Origin: Saccharomycopsis crataegensis
Taxonomy: Eukaryota; Ascomycota; Saccharomycetes; Ascoideales; Saccharomycopsidaceae
Direction: 5' to 3'
DNA: 64,000 bases
Assembly (NCBI RefSeq): GCF_037102585.1
Contig: NW_027043829.1
Location: 2,914,001 to 2,978,000 of the forward strand
In this document: one piece after another, positions 21,835 to 31,973 of the stretch
Layout: every line of letters starts with the position of its first letter
Position numbering within the stretch: the first letter of the stretch is position 1
Made by a program: the position numbers and the translations under genes
The notes under the pieces: generated by a model
Databases searched by the model: none
Told to the model about the DNA's origin: nothing
What the model saw: only the letters and a program-made list of their open reading frames with translations

Positions 21835-24510
21835 ATGCTCTCACCAACTATCAGAGCTATCGTTACCGAAAGCACGAAGCAAACAAAACCAACTTCCATA
21901 TTGAAGAGCTACTTCAATGCTAATTATAACGCTGAAGTTGTTAGGATGACCACTGGCAAATGCCTCAAAATTAGGACATTTAAAAGCTTGCCACCAGAAC
22001 AAACAATGTTCAATAAAGCCAATAAGGTGGTAAACTGGCATGAAGCATATGATATGAATGATATTGTCCGCACTCCAAAAGTGAAGATTTTGGCCCCAGG
22101 TGACAGCATCAATCTTTACATCACCGAGTACAAAGATTTAGAATTTGCCGAAAACGAAGGACAACAACTAAGACCTGTTACTGAAAAGAAAACCACAAAG
22201 GAAATTGAAGAAAGAAAACAAATAGTTGCAACATTTGCAAAAGTTTGCAATGAAGTCAGATCCAACAGAGGAATGAAGCAAGTGACACAAAATGACAACA
22301 ATGCGCAAAAAGAAAGTGTTCTAACTGCTCTTTCCAATTCCAGCTCTAATAAATCTGCTATAGTTGGCAAGGCTAAACCAATGATTGAATCTCCAAAGAA
22401 CAAGAGCCCTGCACAAAAGGAGAATATTCCAACTGCTATTTCCAATGTCAGCAATGACTCTGCTATGGCTGGCGAAGCCAAACCAACGATTGAATCTGCA
22501 AAGAACAAGAGTCCTGCACAAAAGGAGAATATTCCAAGTGTTCCAAAATCCATATTGAAAAGACGCTTCAATGAAACTACAACTCCAAAAAATGCTAATA
22601 AGATTATTGACCCAAGGATCGAAAATGCGAAATATGAACTCATGTCAGAAGTACAAAAAATACTTCATAGAGCCGAAAAGGTGGTCGAATGGCACGACAC
22701 ATATGAGATCAATGATATTGTCCGCACTCCAAAAGTGAAGATTTTAGCCCCAGAGGACAGTAACAACCTTTATATCACCGAGTACAAGACTTTAAAATTT
22801 GCTGAACATCAAGGAAAAAAGTTGAGACCTGTCACCAAAAAGAAAACCACAATGGAAATTGAAACAAGAAGAAGAAACAAACGATTTGGAAAAGCTTGTG
22901 ATGCAATCAGATATAAGAGGCAGATGATGCAAATGACGCAAGATGGCAACAGCCTGCAAAAGAAGAATATTCCAACTGCTATTTCCAATGTCAGCAATGA
23001 CTCTGCTATGGTTGTCAAAGCCAAACCAACGATTGAATCTCCAAAGAACAAGAGTCCTGCACAAAAAGAGAATACTCCAACTGCTATTTCCAATGTCAGC
23101 AATGACTCTGCTATGGTTGTCAAAGCCAAACCAACGATTGAATCTCCAAAGAACAAGAGTCCTGCACAAAAAGAGAATACTCCAACTGCTATTTTCAATA
23201 TCAGCAATGACTCTGCTATGGTTGTCAAAGCCAAACCAATGATTGAATCTCCAAAGAACAAGAGCCCTGCACAAAAGGAGAATACTCCAGCTGCTATTTT
23301 CAATATCAGCAATGACTCTGCTATGGTTGTCAAAGCCAAACCAACGATTGAATCTCCAAAGAACAAGAGTCCTGCACAAAAAGAGAATACTCCAACTGCT
23401 ATTTTCAATATCAGCAATGACTCTGCTATGGTTGTCAAAGCCAAACCAATGATTGAATCTCCAAAGAACAAGAGCCCTGCACAAAAGGAGAATACTCCAG
23501 CTGCTATTTTCAATATCAGCAATGACTCTGCTATGGTTGTCAAAGCCAAACCAATGATTGAATCTCCAAAGAACAAGAGTCCTGCACAAAAGGAGAATAC
23601 TCCAGCTGCTATTTTCAATATCAGCAATGACTCTACTATGGCTGGCAAAGCCAAACCAAACGCGACTGGTTCCAAATTGCCAAAGACACCAGAGGGAATG
23701 AAAGCACTTCTTGAGCTCATTATGATGGAATACAATTCCATGGTGAGTGATCGCGAAAAGCTTCAATTGGTCCCTCAAACCTTGAACTTCAGTGCAAATG
23801 TTGAAAAGCTGAAGCAACCAGTTGGCGTGGTTCACAGTGGTGGTATCGAGAAACCTAATAAGAAGCTTCAATTTTCCACTACAACTTCAATCTCCAATTC
23901 AAGCCTTGAGAAGCTGGAACAACCAGTCGACATGATTCATATTGGTGACATTGAAAACCCTAATAATTCCAAAAAACCCACCAGTTCACCAGACAAGAAA
24001 GAGCTCCCAGTTCCACAAGCCACTCATCAAGACTCTGGTATGAGATGCCCAAAAATATCTACCAAAAAATTAACCACTAAAGTCAAAGAATGGAATATGA
24101 TTGGTAATATTTGTGGAAAAATTAGAAAGTCAGAAAAATATGTCAACAAAATTATTCCTGAAAATAATGGGACCCCTATGAATAGTGTTGAAAAGGAGCC
24201 AAGGAACATTAGATCAATCGCAAGAAGACTAAGGGAATATGTTACCAGCAGAAAAATGAGAATGATGAAAAAGCCTGACAGTGAAATTTCCACTGAAAAC
24301 AATAAGGTGGATAGTGTCGAAAAGGAAGCCAGAGAAATTAAATCAATCGCGAGAAGATTAAGAGAATATGGCACAATTGGCAGAAAAATGAGAAAGACGA
24401 AAAAAGCTGATAACAAAATTTACACTGAATGGAATGAGAACATCGTGAATAAAGAAAGGATGAGAAATAAGGCGCCAATATCAGTCGGAAGCTGCTCATA
24501 TTTATTGTAA
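21835..24510 (+). CDS. repeat-rich protein with SILK/RVxF-like modules and KEN boxes (right copy, 891 aa)
   Basis: Second copy of the arm gene, same start and C-terminus as the left one. It has two SILK modules (SILK at residues 21-24 and 239-242) with KVVNW at 64-68 and KVVEW at 282-286, so the 43-residue offset is the same in both. Eight KEN boxes are seen, six of them in the 105-bp array. Each module also has RTPKVKILAP followed by a conserved acidic, Tyr-rich ITEY stretch. Apart from repeat number, differences from the left copy are few: one Ser/Thr change (ETTTPK for ESTTPK), small changes within repeats, and two residues (Pro-Val) missing near the C-terminus. All length changes are multiples of three. 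PP1 docking and cell-cycle destruction are inferences from short motifs; the family is unknown to me. Confidence 0.75.
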   Translation: MLSPTIRAIVTESTKQTKPTSILKSYFNANYNAEVVRMTTGKCLKIRTFKSLPPEQTMFNKANKVVNWHEAYDMNDIVRTPKVKILAPGDSINLYITEYKDLEFAENEGQQLRPVTEKKTTKEIEERKQIVATFAKVCNEVRSNRGMKQVTQNDNNAQKESVLTALSNSSSNKSAIVGKAKPMIESPKNKSPAQKENIPTAISNVSNDSAMAGEAKPTIESAKNKSPAQKENIPSVPKSILKRRFNETTTPKNANKIIDPRIENAKYELMSEVQKILHRAEKVVEWHDTYEINDIVRTPKVKILAPEDSNNLYITEYKTLKFAEHQGKKLRPVTKKKTTMEIETRRRNKRFGKACDAIRYKRQMMQMTQDGNSLQKKNIPTAISNVSNDSAMVVKAKPTIESPKNKSPAQKENTPTAISNVSNDSAMVVKAKPTIESPKNKSPAQKENTPTAIFNISNDSAMVVKAKPMIESPKNKSPAQKENTPAAIFNISNDSAMVVKAKPTIESPKNKSPAQKENTPTAIFNISNDSAMVVKAKPMIESPKNKSPAQKENTPAAIFNISNDSAMVVKAKPMIESPKNKSPAQKENTPAAIFNISNDSTMAGKAKPNATGSKLPKTPEGMKALLELIMMEYNSMVSDREKLQLVPQTLNFSANVEKLKQPVGVVHSGGIEKPNKKLQFSTTTSISNSSLEKLEQPVDMIHIGDIENPNNSKKPTSSPDKKELPVPQATHQDSGMRCPKISTKKLTTKVKEWNMIGNICGKIRKSEKYVNKIIPENNGTPMNSVEKEPRNIRSIARRLREYVTSRKMRMMKKPDSEISTENNKVDSVEKEAREIKSIARRLREYGTIGRKMRKTKKADNKIYTEWNENIVNKERMRNKAPISVGSCSYLL
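22966..23660 (+). repeat. 105-bp coding tandem array, right arm
   Basis: Six full units start at 22966, 23071, 23176, 23281, 23386 and 23491, with a partial one from 23596. Units differ at a few positions (TAIS/TAIF/AAIF; TIES/MIES), in an order unlike the left array, so units have been reshuffled rather than only lost. Confidence 0.88.
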
Positions 24511-26600
24511 AGCGCAAACGTGATAATGACCAGCAACAACCGACAGTCGACGACAACTAACAGCAACGACCAGCAACGACCAGCAACGACCAACAACCAG
24601 CAACAACTAAGAGTAACGACCAGCAGCAGCATTCGCCATTTGGCTGCAACTAATATCCATTCTAAAGGGTGGCCCCAAAGGGAGACCTGATGAATCACCA
24701 ACCAAAAAATGAAAGAAAGAAAGAAAAATTAAACACGATTAAACACGGACGCTGCACTTTGCACTTTGCGAAGCCTAAATATCAAATATCAGAATAATCA
24801 GTTCAAGTAGAGCAATCACATCACCTGTATTCATCATTCAAAAATCCATCATTCATTTTATTCAAAACTTCAATAACCTTCAACAACATCCTTCTTCCTA
24901 CACGCTCAAGATCTTGCTCCATTTTGCCTTCAAAATCGTGGTTCCTTGCAATCAATTAACCACAGCACAATATCAAGAGAACAAGGGATGGATAGAGTCC
25001 TTCTGAAATTATTTTATTTGAATGACCTTTGAAATTGGGATTTTTATTGGATGCTGCAAAATACCGGTTTAATTGCCATAACTAATAACTACTGATATAC
25101 CTCCATAAATGGTTTTCTGCGATTTCCAGAAACCGAATTGTGAAAAGAGGGCTTTGTGTCTAATGTTTAAAACCTTTCTTTTTTTTTTTTTCTCTCCCCC
25201 TTAATAGCTCTGAGTTGGTGTTTAAGGAATCATTCCATTTGTTGTTTTTGTTGTGTTTATGTGCTGCTTTGTTGGTAAATTAGTTGTTTGGTTAGCTACT
25301 TGGCTGGTCGATTGATTAATTGACTGACGTTTTAATTGGTTGAGTGATTTCTCCATCGTCACCTCTCTCCTTTTTTGCTCATTAATGTGCTTTCCAATCA
25401 TATTTTTTTTTTTCGATTCATGATCATTATTAATATTGTGAAAATTGAACCACTGCAGTTACTCGCAAGATTGTTTTCCTGTTACTCTTTTTTTTTTTCA
25501 AAATTGCTATCGTTCTTTCTATAATTGTGATTATTCTTATGAACAGTCTTGTCAGTCATCGTTCTTCTTATGAAATGTCTTTCCAGTCATCACTGCTTTC
25601 ATTTTCTTTTCTTTTCTACCCTTTGCTTAAATTCCATGATGCTATTCTTTTTTTTTTTTCCTATTTGTTTCCCAACTTGTAGTCTTTAGCTCAAACACTG
25701 AAGCCCCCCATCGAGAAAAAACGATGGCAATAAACAGTCGCTTAAGGTCATTACGCCAATATCCTATCATCAATCTCAGTCCTCAGTCTCCTTGAATATA
25801 TCACCTAAAGGCTATAACACTCCTCCGAAGAAATGCTAGATTCTAATAGGTGTTTCCCAACACTCTGGACCCTGGTATAAATTGAGTTCAATAACTGACC
25901 CAAATGTTGAATATTAGCGGTATCCTGAGTTGTTTTTTGGCATCGGTAACGATTATCATACCACTATGGAAGCTCAGAGCAAACAAAATGATAATTTTAC
26001 TATTAAATTCCTCGTTTAATTTTAGAATGGATTTGGTGTTGATTTTCGCGGTATTGACTCCCAAACGGGTGATCAAATCCCACGCCCCAGATTTACCAGG
26101 CGAGGCTTTTCCTCCCATGGTTTGCTACCACGAAATTACTGTTGTCGGAATACCCGCAAAAACAACTGCAGAAGATGTCTATACGTTGAAAGTGTTTTGA
26201 CCATCTCCCCCAGTGCTCACGATATCGGTAAATATACTCCCTGCGCAATACAATAAGTACATATTAGGCATATTCGAGAGTCCCAAAAGGGTTTGCACGG
26301 TAGTTGGGATATATTTGGCATCTTTTGTCCAGTTTGGGCGATGATAAAGCAGTCAAGAACAAGGCAACCTGGATATCAGCACAAATCTCAGTCTTCCATG
26401 TCAACAACAGTTAGCGTAATGAAGCAACACATAGTTGTGTAGTAGCCTCAAAACCAAGTCTCCACCTTAATAAATGACACAGCCATCATTATAATCAGAA
26501 AAATATCCAAGTTACTAATAGCTTGACATATATATGAGAGTAGCAGAGAAACAAGAAATTGGGGAAAAGCTTGTTCTGAGATTATAATCAACAAACATGA
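24511..26600. other. non-coding outer part of the right arm
   Basis: About 2.1 kb behind the arm gene, matching 4360-6499. It starts with the 10-bp CAGCAACGAC repeat (24556-24600, about three units). The same two small overlapping frames occur here (25904-26200 plus, 25888-26118 minus). No gene is supported. Confidence 0.5.
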
Positions 26601-26959
26601 TGACGAGCATCATCTCTCATCCATCATCTATCAAGTGAATTATCAATGTCTGACCTAAGTATATATTAAAAAATAGAACACAATTAACAGGCTCTTTATT
26701 AGCATTCAAAATACCCTGGCTGCCCTAAGGTCTGCCTGCAATACCTCATCAACATATTCGGTACCACCCGGACGAAGCCCAGCTACATGACACCGGGCAA
26801 CCTTTCAAACACGGGGGCCACTAACCGTTGCAAAAAGAGGGATCAAAAAAGCTCTTAGTTTTGTAAAATGAGAAGGAACATGCCAATCAACAGGTCAATC
26901 ATTAAAGTCCGAGGGGATTTCTATAGGATTTTTGATGCTATCTGGAAAACACTCATACG

Positions 26960-29900
26960 ATGCCTGAAAATAATTCCCAAATTAATATAGGATCTCTATC
27001 CGATGGGGAGGTAATTGACAACTTAGGCCCTGAGAATTCACATGGGGAACAAACCATCAACAGCGGTAACTATCAGAATTCATTACAACAAGACCCGGAT
27101 ACTATTTCTCATAGCAAAGAAGCCCGTGAATTGAACGAAGAAATAGAATTAATTAGTGAGGATGAGGCATATGACGACGAATACTATGAAGAAATTGATG
27201 ATGAAGATTTAGAATTAAATGATGAAGATGATATCGAAGTGATCGAGGATATGTCTGGGGAAGTGGATTTGCAAAAAAATATAAACCAAACAACGGAACA
27301 AGTTAAGTACGGTACTGTTAATGTCCCATCGTCTACCATTCCATTGGCCACAGATGCTGAATATTGGCTTTCACAGTTCACAGAACTTGATCCAGACTAT
27401 CCAATCAAGGCTCAATCGCACTATACTTGGGAAATTGAAAACTTCGATTCTTTGCACGAAGGCAAGTGTACTTCACCTACATTTAAGTGTGGAGACACAG
27501 AATTCCAAATTTTGATGTTTCCTAAAGGCAATGATAATAATTATTTGGCGCTTTATTTAGCACCTTTGCCAAAAAAGATCACCAGGCAAAATTCTCTGCC
27601 AGATGCTCAAGAGACCATTGACCCAACCTGGTACCGCTGTGTGCAATTTGGGTTTGTAATTTGGAACCCAGAACATCCAGAAGTAAATGCGTTCAATAAA
27701 TCCCAACATAGATTTAATGGTGAAGAGCCAGATTGGGGGTTTAGCACTTTTACGGATCTAGGCAACGTTTTTCCACAAGTCCGTCCGAACCAACAATGTC
27801 CTGCAGGAATAGGATTTATGGATTCCAAGCATAAAGTGAATATCACATGCTATGTGAAGCTAATTGATGATGTTACGGGGGTTTTGTGGCACAACCTTGT
27901 GAACTATGACTCGAAGAAGGAGACAGGGTTTTCAGGATTGAGAAACCAAGGTGCCACTTGTTATTTGAACTCTTTATTACAATCATATTACTTCACCAGA
28001 GTGTTCCGTAAATCTGTTTTACAAATTCCGGTAGATCCAGAAAACAACCAACCGAATACATTTCCTGTGGCGATCCAAAGATTATTTTATAATTTGGAGT
28101 TTAGTGAAGATGCCGCTGACACTTCTGAATTGACCCAAAGTTTCGGATGGGATGCTGCTGACAGTTTTACTCAACATGACGTTCAAGAATTAAATAGAAT
28201 TTTAATGGACAGATTAGAGGGAAAGATGAAAGGAACGGTAGTTGAAGATTCTTTGAATAAGACGTTTGTTGGGAAAATGAAATCATATATCAAATGTGTT
28301 AACGTTGACTATGAATCATCGAGAATGGAAGATTTTTGGGATATTCAATTGAACGTGAAAGGCTTAAAGGACTTGACAAGTAGTTTTAAAAGTTATATTT
28401 CCAAAGAAATGTTAGATGGTGAAAACAAATATGATGCTGGATCATTTGGGCTCCAAGACGCCGAAAAAGGTGTCGTATTTGAAGAATTTCCAAATGTTTT
28501 GCATCTACAGCTCAAGAGGTTTGATTATGATTTCATGTATGACAATTTGGTAAAAATCAATGATCGCCATGAATATCCTGAGTTTATTGATTTGAAGCCA
28601 TATCTTGACCAAGCCAATTCTCAAGCGCTTGCTGAAAATTGGGAATACGAGTTGTTTGCAGTATTGATTCATTCCGGTGACATTTCTTCTGGTCATTATT
28701 ATGCCATGATTAAACCTTCTACAAATTCAGGATGGTTTAGATTTGATGATGATAAGGTTACGAGAGTCACAAGAAACGAAGTTTTTGAACAGAACTTTGG
28801 GTCCAAACCATTACCTAATAATATTTTGCGAAAAATGACTAGGGCCGAAAACTTGGATTACCAGATTCGCCGCCACACTTCTGCTTATATGTTGGTGTAC
28901 TTCCGTAAATCCAAACTTGATGAAATTTTGTGTGATTTCGATCCAAATGAAGATATTCCTCCTCATATTAAGGAAACCATTGAAAATGAAAGGAAAGAGG
29001 CCATACGTCGCAAGAAGGAATTGGAAGAGCAACATTTGTACATGAGAATTCATCTTTATGGCGCAAAGGATGACTGGTTAAACTACCAAGGGTTTGATCT
29101 CGGCATCAATAGGGCTTCTTCTTCTAAATGGAACACTGATATCTTCAATATTCCAGGAGAGTTGGTTAATTTGGATGATTCGCTAAAAAAATTTGAAGTA
29201 AAGGACAAGGATATGGCTTTGGGATACCCACCAAAATACCTAAAAAGGCCAAAAAATACCACTATTCGTGAATTATATGAAGATGTGGTTCAAAACTTTG
29301 CTAACTTGAAGGATCCAGGATCAGAATTTAGATACATTAGATTATGGATCATGGCCCATAGACGAAATGACACCACTAGACCAGATTCCCCATTGGGATA
29401 TGGACCAGCATATTATAAGGAAGGTTTAATGCTCACTGTGGATGCTGAAGGTAAGCTAGTTACTAACGAGTCTAAGATTACTGATTCTATCGATCTTAAG
29501 ACTCTTGCAATTTCGAATCTTCCAGAAAATATCACAATCGAGAGTCTTCTTGATAAGTTTGCTGCCAAGAAACCGCATGGATTATACTTGTGGATGGAAG
29601 ACACCAGAAATGATTTGTGCAGCCTTTACTCTTTCTCTAAGAACCTATCCGTGGATACATTAGACAGTTTGAACAAAATTCCCCGCAATTTCTTGGGGTT
29701 CCAAAAATTGTTTGAAGCTTATCGTGACTTGATTTCCTCTGATGAGAAGAGCAGCTGTACATTGTTTAAAGCTCGTGATATGTCGAATTCATCTGCGCAC
29801 GTTCTGATTTTCATCAAATATTTTGATATTGTTAATCAAACTTTGACTGGGGTATCCCATATGATTGTGGCGAAGGATGCGACAATTTCTTCGATTGTTC

Positions 29901-31300
29901 CAGCATTGAATGCCTTTATGGGATTTGCTGAGTCCACGCCATTAGCAATTTATGAAGAAATTAAGCCTACTAGCATTGGGATAGTCAAGCAATCTAATAC
30001 TTTTTCTGGTTGCGAGTTACAAAATGGTGATATTCTTGCATTTTCCCTTGAAAGTGTCCCACAATATGAAACGATGATTGGTAAATACAAGTTTGAGAAA
30101 TTCAAGGATTATAAAGGAATCGGGGAAATGACTGATGAGGATGACATTAATATTCATGGTTCTGGGGATTTACAATTTTCTGCTAGTAAAGCCGATGTTC
30201 TTGCCAATAGAGATAAGTTGGTGGATAATGTACTTGTCAAGTCCGCAGGTGTTCAAGAGTTTTACAAATACATAAGAAGCAGAATTCATCTTCTTGCTAG
30301 ACCGGTTGGAAAAGTCGAGGGTGATGATACTTATGTTGCCGTGAGAGATGAATCGATCATCAAGGAAGAGTTTGATTTTTGGGTGACCACACAAACAAGC
30401 TACCAAGATATTGCTGATGGTATTGGTGGCAAATTAGGAATTGACCCCCATATAATTAGAATGTTTCTTATACTTCCTCAAGGTGGTAGTGTTCCATTGA
30501 AGACGAGTCATGAAGTTTCGCATATTGTTGGTAATAAGCACATGGCCAATTTGACCTTGGTGTTTGAATACGAAATATTGAATATCAAGATGGAAGAACT
30601 TGAAAGTTTGAGGCTTCTTAAGATTGGCTGGTTTTCTTCAGGAGTTTTACATGAACAGGCTTTTGAATTTCTCGTTGCCAAAGATGCCCTGATCAACACG
30701 GTAGTTGATAAATTTGTTGCAAAGCTTGGGAAAACTGGGGATGAAGAATTTAAGCAACGGCTTACGATCTGGGCAGTTTCCCAATGTCGTATTGTGAAGA
30801 CTTTTACCCTTGAAGATTCTATTGCGATTTTGCCGGATAAATTTGCCCTTCATATCAGATTACTTGATAATGATGAACTTGCGGCGTTTGGAAACCATCT
30901 TTACAATAATCCTCGGGCTCTTGAGACCCCTAATCATAATTGTTCTGAAGATTTTGTAATTGTTGGAGACGGTCTGAAAGATTTTGTGGTGGAAACTGTG
31001 CAATTTTATAAAGATCCAAGTAAGGCACACGGGATTCCATTCCTTTTTGTGTTAAAGGCAGGTGAGAGGTTTGGGGAAACTCGAAAGAGACTTCAAGCGA
31101 AATTAGGGTTGGGAGATAAAGAATTCACTAAAGTCCATGTTGGTTTATTGGATTTGAGTAGTGGGAAGTGTCGTTATTTCATCAAAGATGAATTTGTACC
31201 ACTGGATGAGTTGAGTGAAAGTGATGTGTTATTTTTGGATCACCCTGACCGTGCACAACATCGTCAAAATTACGGTGGTGGGGCTATACGGATTAACTAA
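26960..31300 (+). CDS. UBP15: ubiquitin-specific protease, UBP15/USP7 family
   Basis: A 1446-residue cysteine protease that removes ubiquitin from substrates. Order: an acidic N-terminus (residues 1-125, many Asp/Glu), a MATH (TRAF-like) domain about 135-305 starting HYTWEIENF, the catalytic USP domain about 325-655, then ubiquitin-like (HUBL/ICP0-binding) repeats to the end. The Cys box is GLRNQGATCYLNSLLQ with Cys334. The His box is SGHYYAMIKP with His579. The MATH-USP-HUBL order is that of human USP7 and yeast Ubp15. In S. cerevisiae Ubp15 acts on Clb5 and in peroxisomal Pex5 recycling. It is longer than S. cerevisiae Ubp15 (1230 aa), partly through the acidic N-terminus. The start is the first in-frame ATG. 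No intron is needed. Confidence 0.93.
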   Translation: MPENNSQINIGSLSDGEVIDNLGPENSHGEQTINSGNYQNSLQQDPDTISHSKEARELNEEIELISEDEAYDDEYYEEIDDEDLELNDEDDIEVIEDMSGEVDLQKNINQTTEQVKYGTVNVPSSTIPLATDAEYWLSQFTELDPDYPIKAQSHYTWEIENFDSLHEGKCTSPTFKCGDTEFQILMFPKGNDNNYLALYLAPLPKKITRQNSLPDAQETIDPTWYRCVQFGFVIWNPEHPEVNAFNKSQHRFNGEEPDWGFSTFTDLGNVFPQVRPNQQCPAGIGFMDSKHKVNITCYVKLIDDVTGVLWHNLVNYDSKKETGFSGLRNQGATCYLNSLLQSYYFTRVFRKSVLQIPVDPENNQPNTFPVAIQRLFYNLEFSEDAADTSELTQSFGWDAADSFTQHDVQELNRILMDRLEGKMKGTVVEDSLNKTFVGKMKSYIKCVNVDYESSRMEDFWDIQLNVKGLKDLTSSFKSYISKEMLDGENKYDAGSFGLQDAEKGVVFEEFPNVLHLQLKRFDYDFMYDNLVKINDRHEYPEFIDLKPYLDQANSQALAENWEYELFAVLIHSGDISSGHYYAMIKPSTNSGWFRFDDDKVTRVTRNEVFEQNFGSKPLPNNILRKMTRAENLDYQIRRHTSAYMLVYFRKSKLDEILCDFDPNEDIPPHIKETIENERKEAIRRKKELEEQHLYMRIHLYGAKDDWLNYQGFDLGINRASSSKWNTDIFNIPGELVNLDDSLKKFEVKDKDMALGYPPKYLKRPKNTTIRELYEDVVQNFANLKDPGSEFRYIRLWIMAHRRNDTTRPDSPLGYGPAYYKEGLMLTVDAEGKLVTNESKITDSIDLKTLAISNLPENITIESLLDKFAAKKPHGLYLWMEDTRNDLCSLYSFSKNLSVDTLDSLNKIPRNFLGFQKLFEAYRDLISSDEKSSCTLFKARDMSNSSAHVLIFIKYFDIVNQTLTGVSHMIVAKDATISSIVPALNAFMGFAESTPLAIYEEIKPTSIGIVKQSNTFSGCELQNGDILAFSLESVPQYETMIGKYKFEKFKDYKGIGEMTDEDDINIHGSGDLQFSASKADVLANRDKLVDNVLVKSAGVQEFYKYIRSRIHLLARPVGKVEGDDTYVAVRDESIIKEEFDFWVTTQTSYQDIADGIGGKLGIDPHIIRMFLILPQGGSVPLKTSHEVSHIVGNKHMANLTLVFEYEILNIKMEELESLRLLKIGWFSSGVLHEQAFEFLVAKDALINTVVDKFVAKLGKTGDEEFKQRLTIWAVSQCRIVKTFTLEDSIAILPDKFALHIRLLDNDELAAFGNHLYNNPRALETPNHNCSEDFVIVGDGLKDFVVETVQFYKDPSKAHGIPFLFVLKAGERFGETRKRLQAKLGLGDKEFTKVHVGLLDLSSGKCRYFIKDEFVPLDELSESDVLFLDHPDRAQHRQNYGGGAIRIN

Positions 31301-31608
31301 TTGATTATTAGCTTTTTGCTCTATGAATTGTTATTATTATTGACATTTTTTTTTTTTTTTTGTTTAAGGTGAAGCGTTTTTTATTTTTTGTTCTGTTTTT
31401 TTTTATTGTTGTGTCCATTATGAATTTATTTTTAGGATAACAGGAATAATATATGCAACAGGAATGAGTATACTTTAAAAGAGCAAGCTTTGCTTCTCAC
31501 CGGAACTAGTCCTTGAAATTGAAGATCCTGAATTAAATTAGGAAAAAAAAATGGCGAGATCATCGTTGCATGAAAGGATCTAAAACGGTTGGACTGTAGA
31601 GTACAATG

Positions 31609-31639
<31 letters not shown>

Positions 31640-31973
31640 GCGAGACAATTTTCCAAAAGATAGATATCATAATTAATAAAACTCAACTAGAAGAGAATTC
31701 TTCTAGTGCTTTTTTTCCTTTCTTTCTTTTTTTGAGAAACACGGATAGTGCAAATGCTCCCATTTGAGTGAGTGAGCGATGCAAGTTTTTGAGGCGAAAT
31801 GATCTTCAGGACGACCGTACATAAGAATGTGGTGACAGCAAAAGTGAGCAGAATGAGAGTTACAGAGATTAGGATTATTCAGTGATTTGTGTGGCATTGT
31901 TTTTAGTTTCTCTTTTTTTTTCTCTCTTTCATGTCATTATCATGAACCAATTGAGTACCACCACCATAACAAC
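31301..31973. other. intergenic region with an AT dinucleotide run
   Basis: 670 bases between UBP15 and STE4. It has poly-T tracts, an AT dinucleotide microsatellite at 31612-31635 and a T/C-rich segment just before STE4. No gene is seen. Confidence 0.5.
31612..31635. repeat. AT dinucleotide microsatellite
   Basis: About 12 AT units between UBP15 and STE4. Confidence 0.8.

Larger units (their letters stand above)
20830..26600. repeat. right arm of the large inverted repeat
   Basis: A 5.8-kb block matching 4360-10735 in reverse complement. It is shorter because its long gene has one SILK/RVxF module fewer (minus 753 bp) but two more 105-bp repeats, and because it lacks about 46 bp near 26571. 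That gap lies at a short GAAC direct repeat, as for a simple deletion. The outer end fades near 26600, 360 bp before the UBP15-like gene. Confidence 0.9.

Noticed and set aside
22792-23871. Long minus-strand frames (359 and 310 codons) opposite the right arm gene, and their counterparts at 7145-8014 and 7275-7997
   Set aside because: They are shadows of the 105-bp repeats: an open frame in one unit is repeated in all. Composition (poly FCAGLLFFGDS-type) is that of the reverse strand of the real gene.
4360-26600. Inverted-repeat centromere
   Set aside because: Inverted-repeat centromeres have a short, gene-free core. Here the core is 10 kb with four intact genes and the arms carry long genes. 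Centromere chromatin data could still change this.
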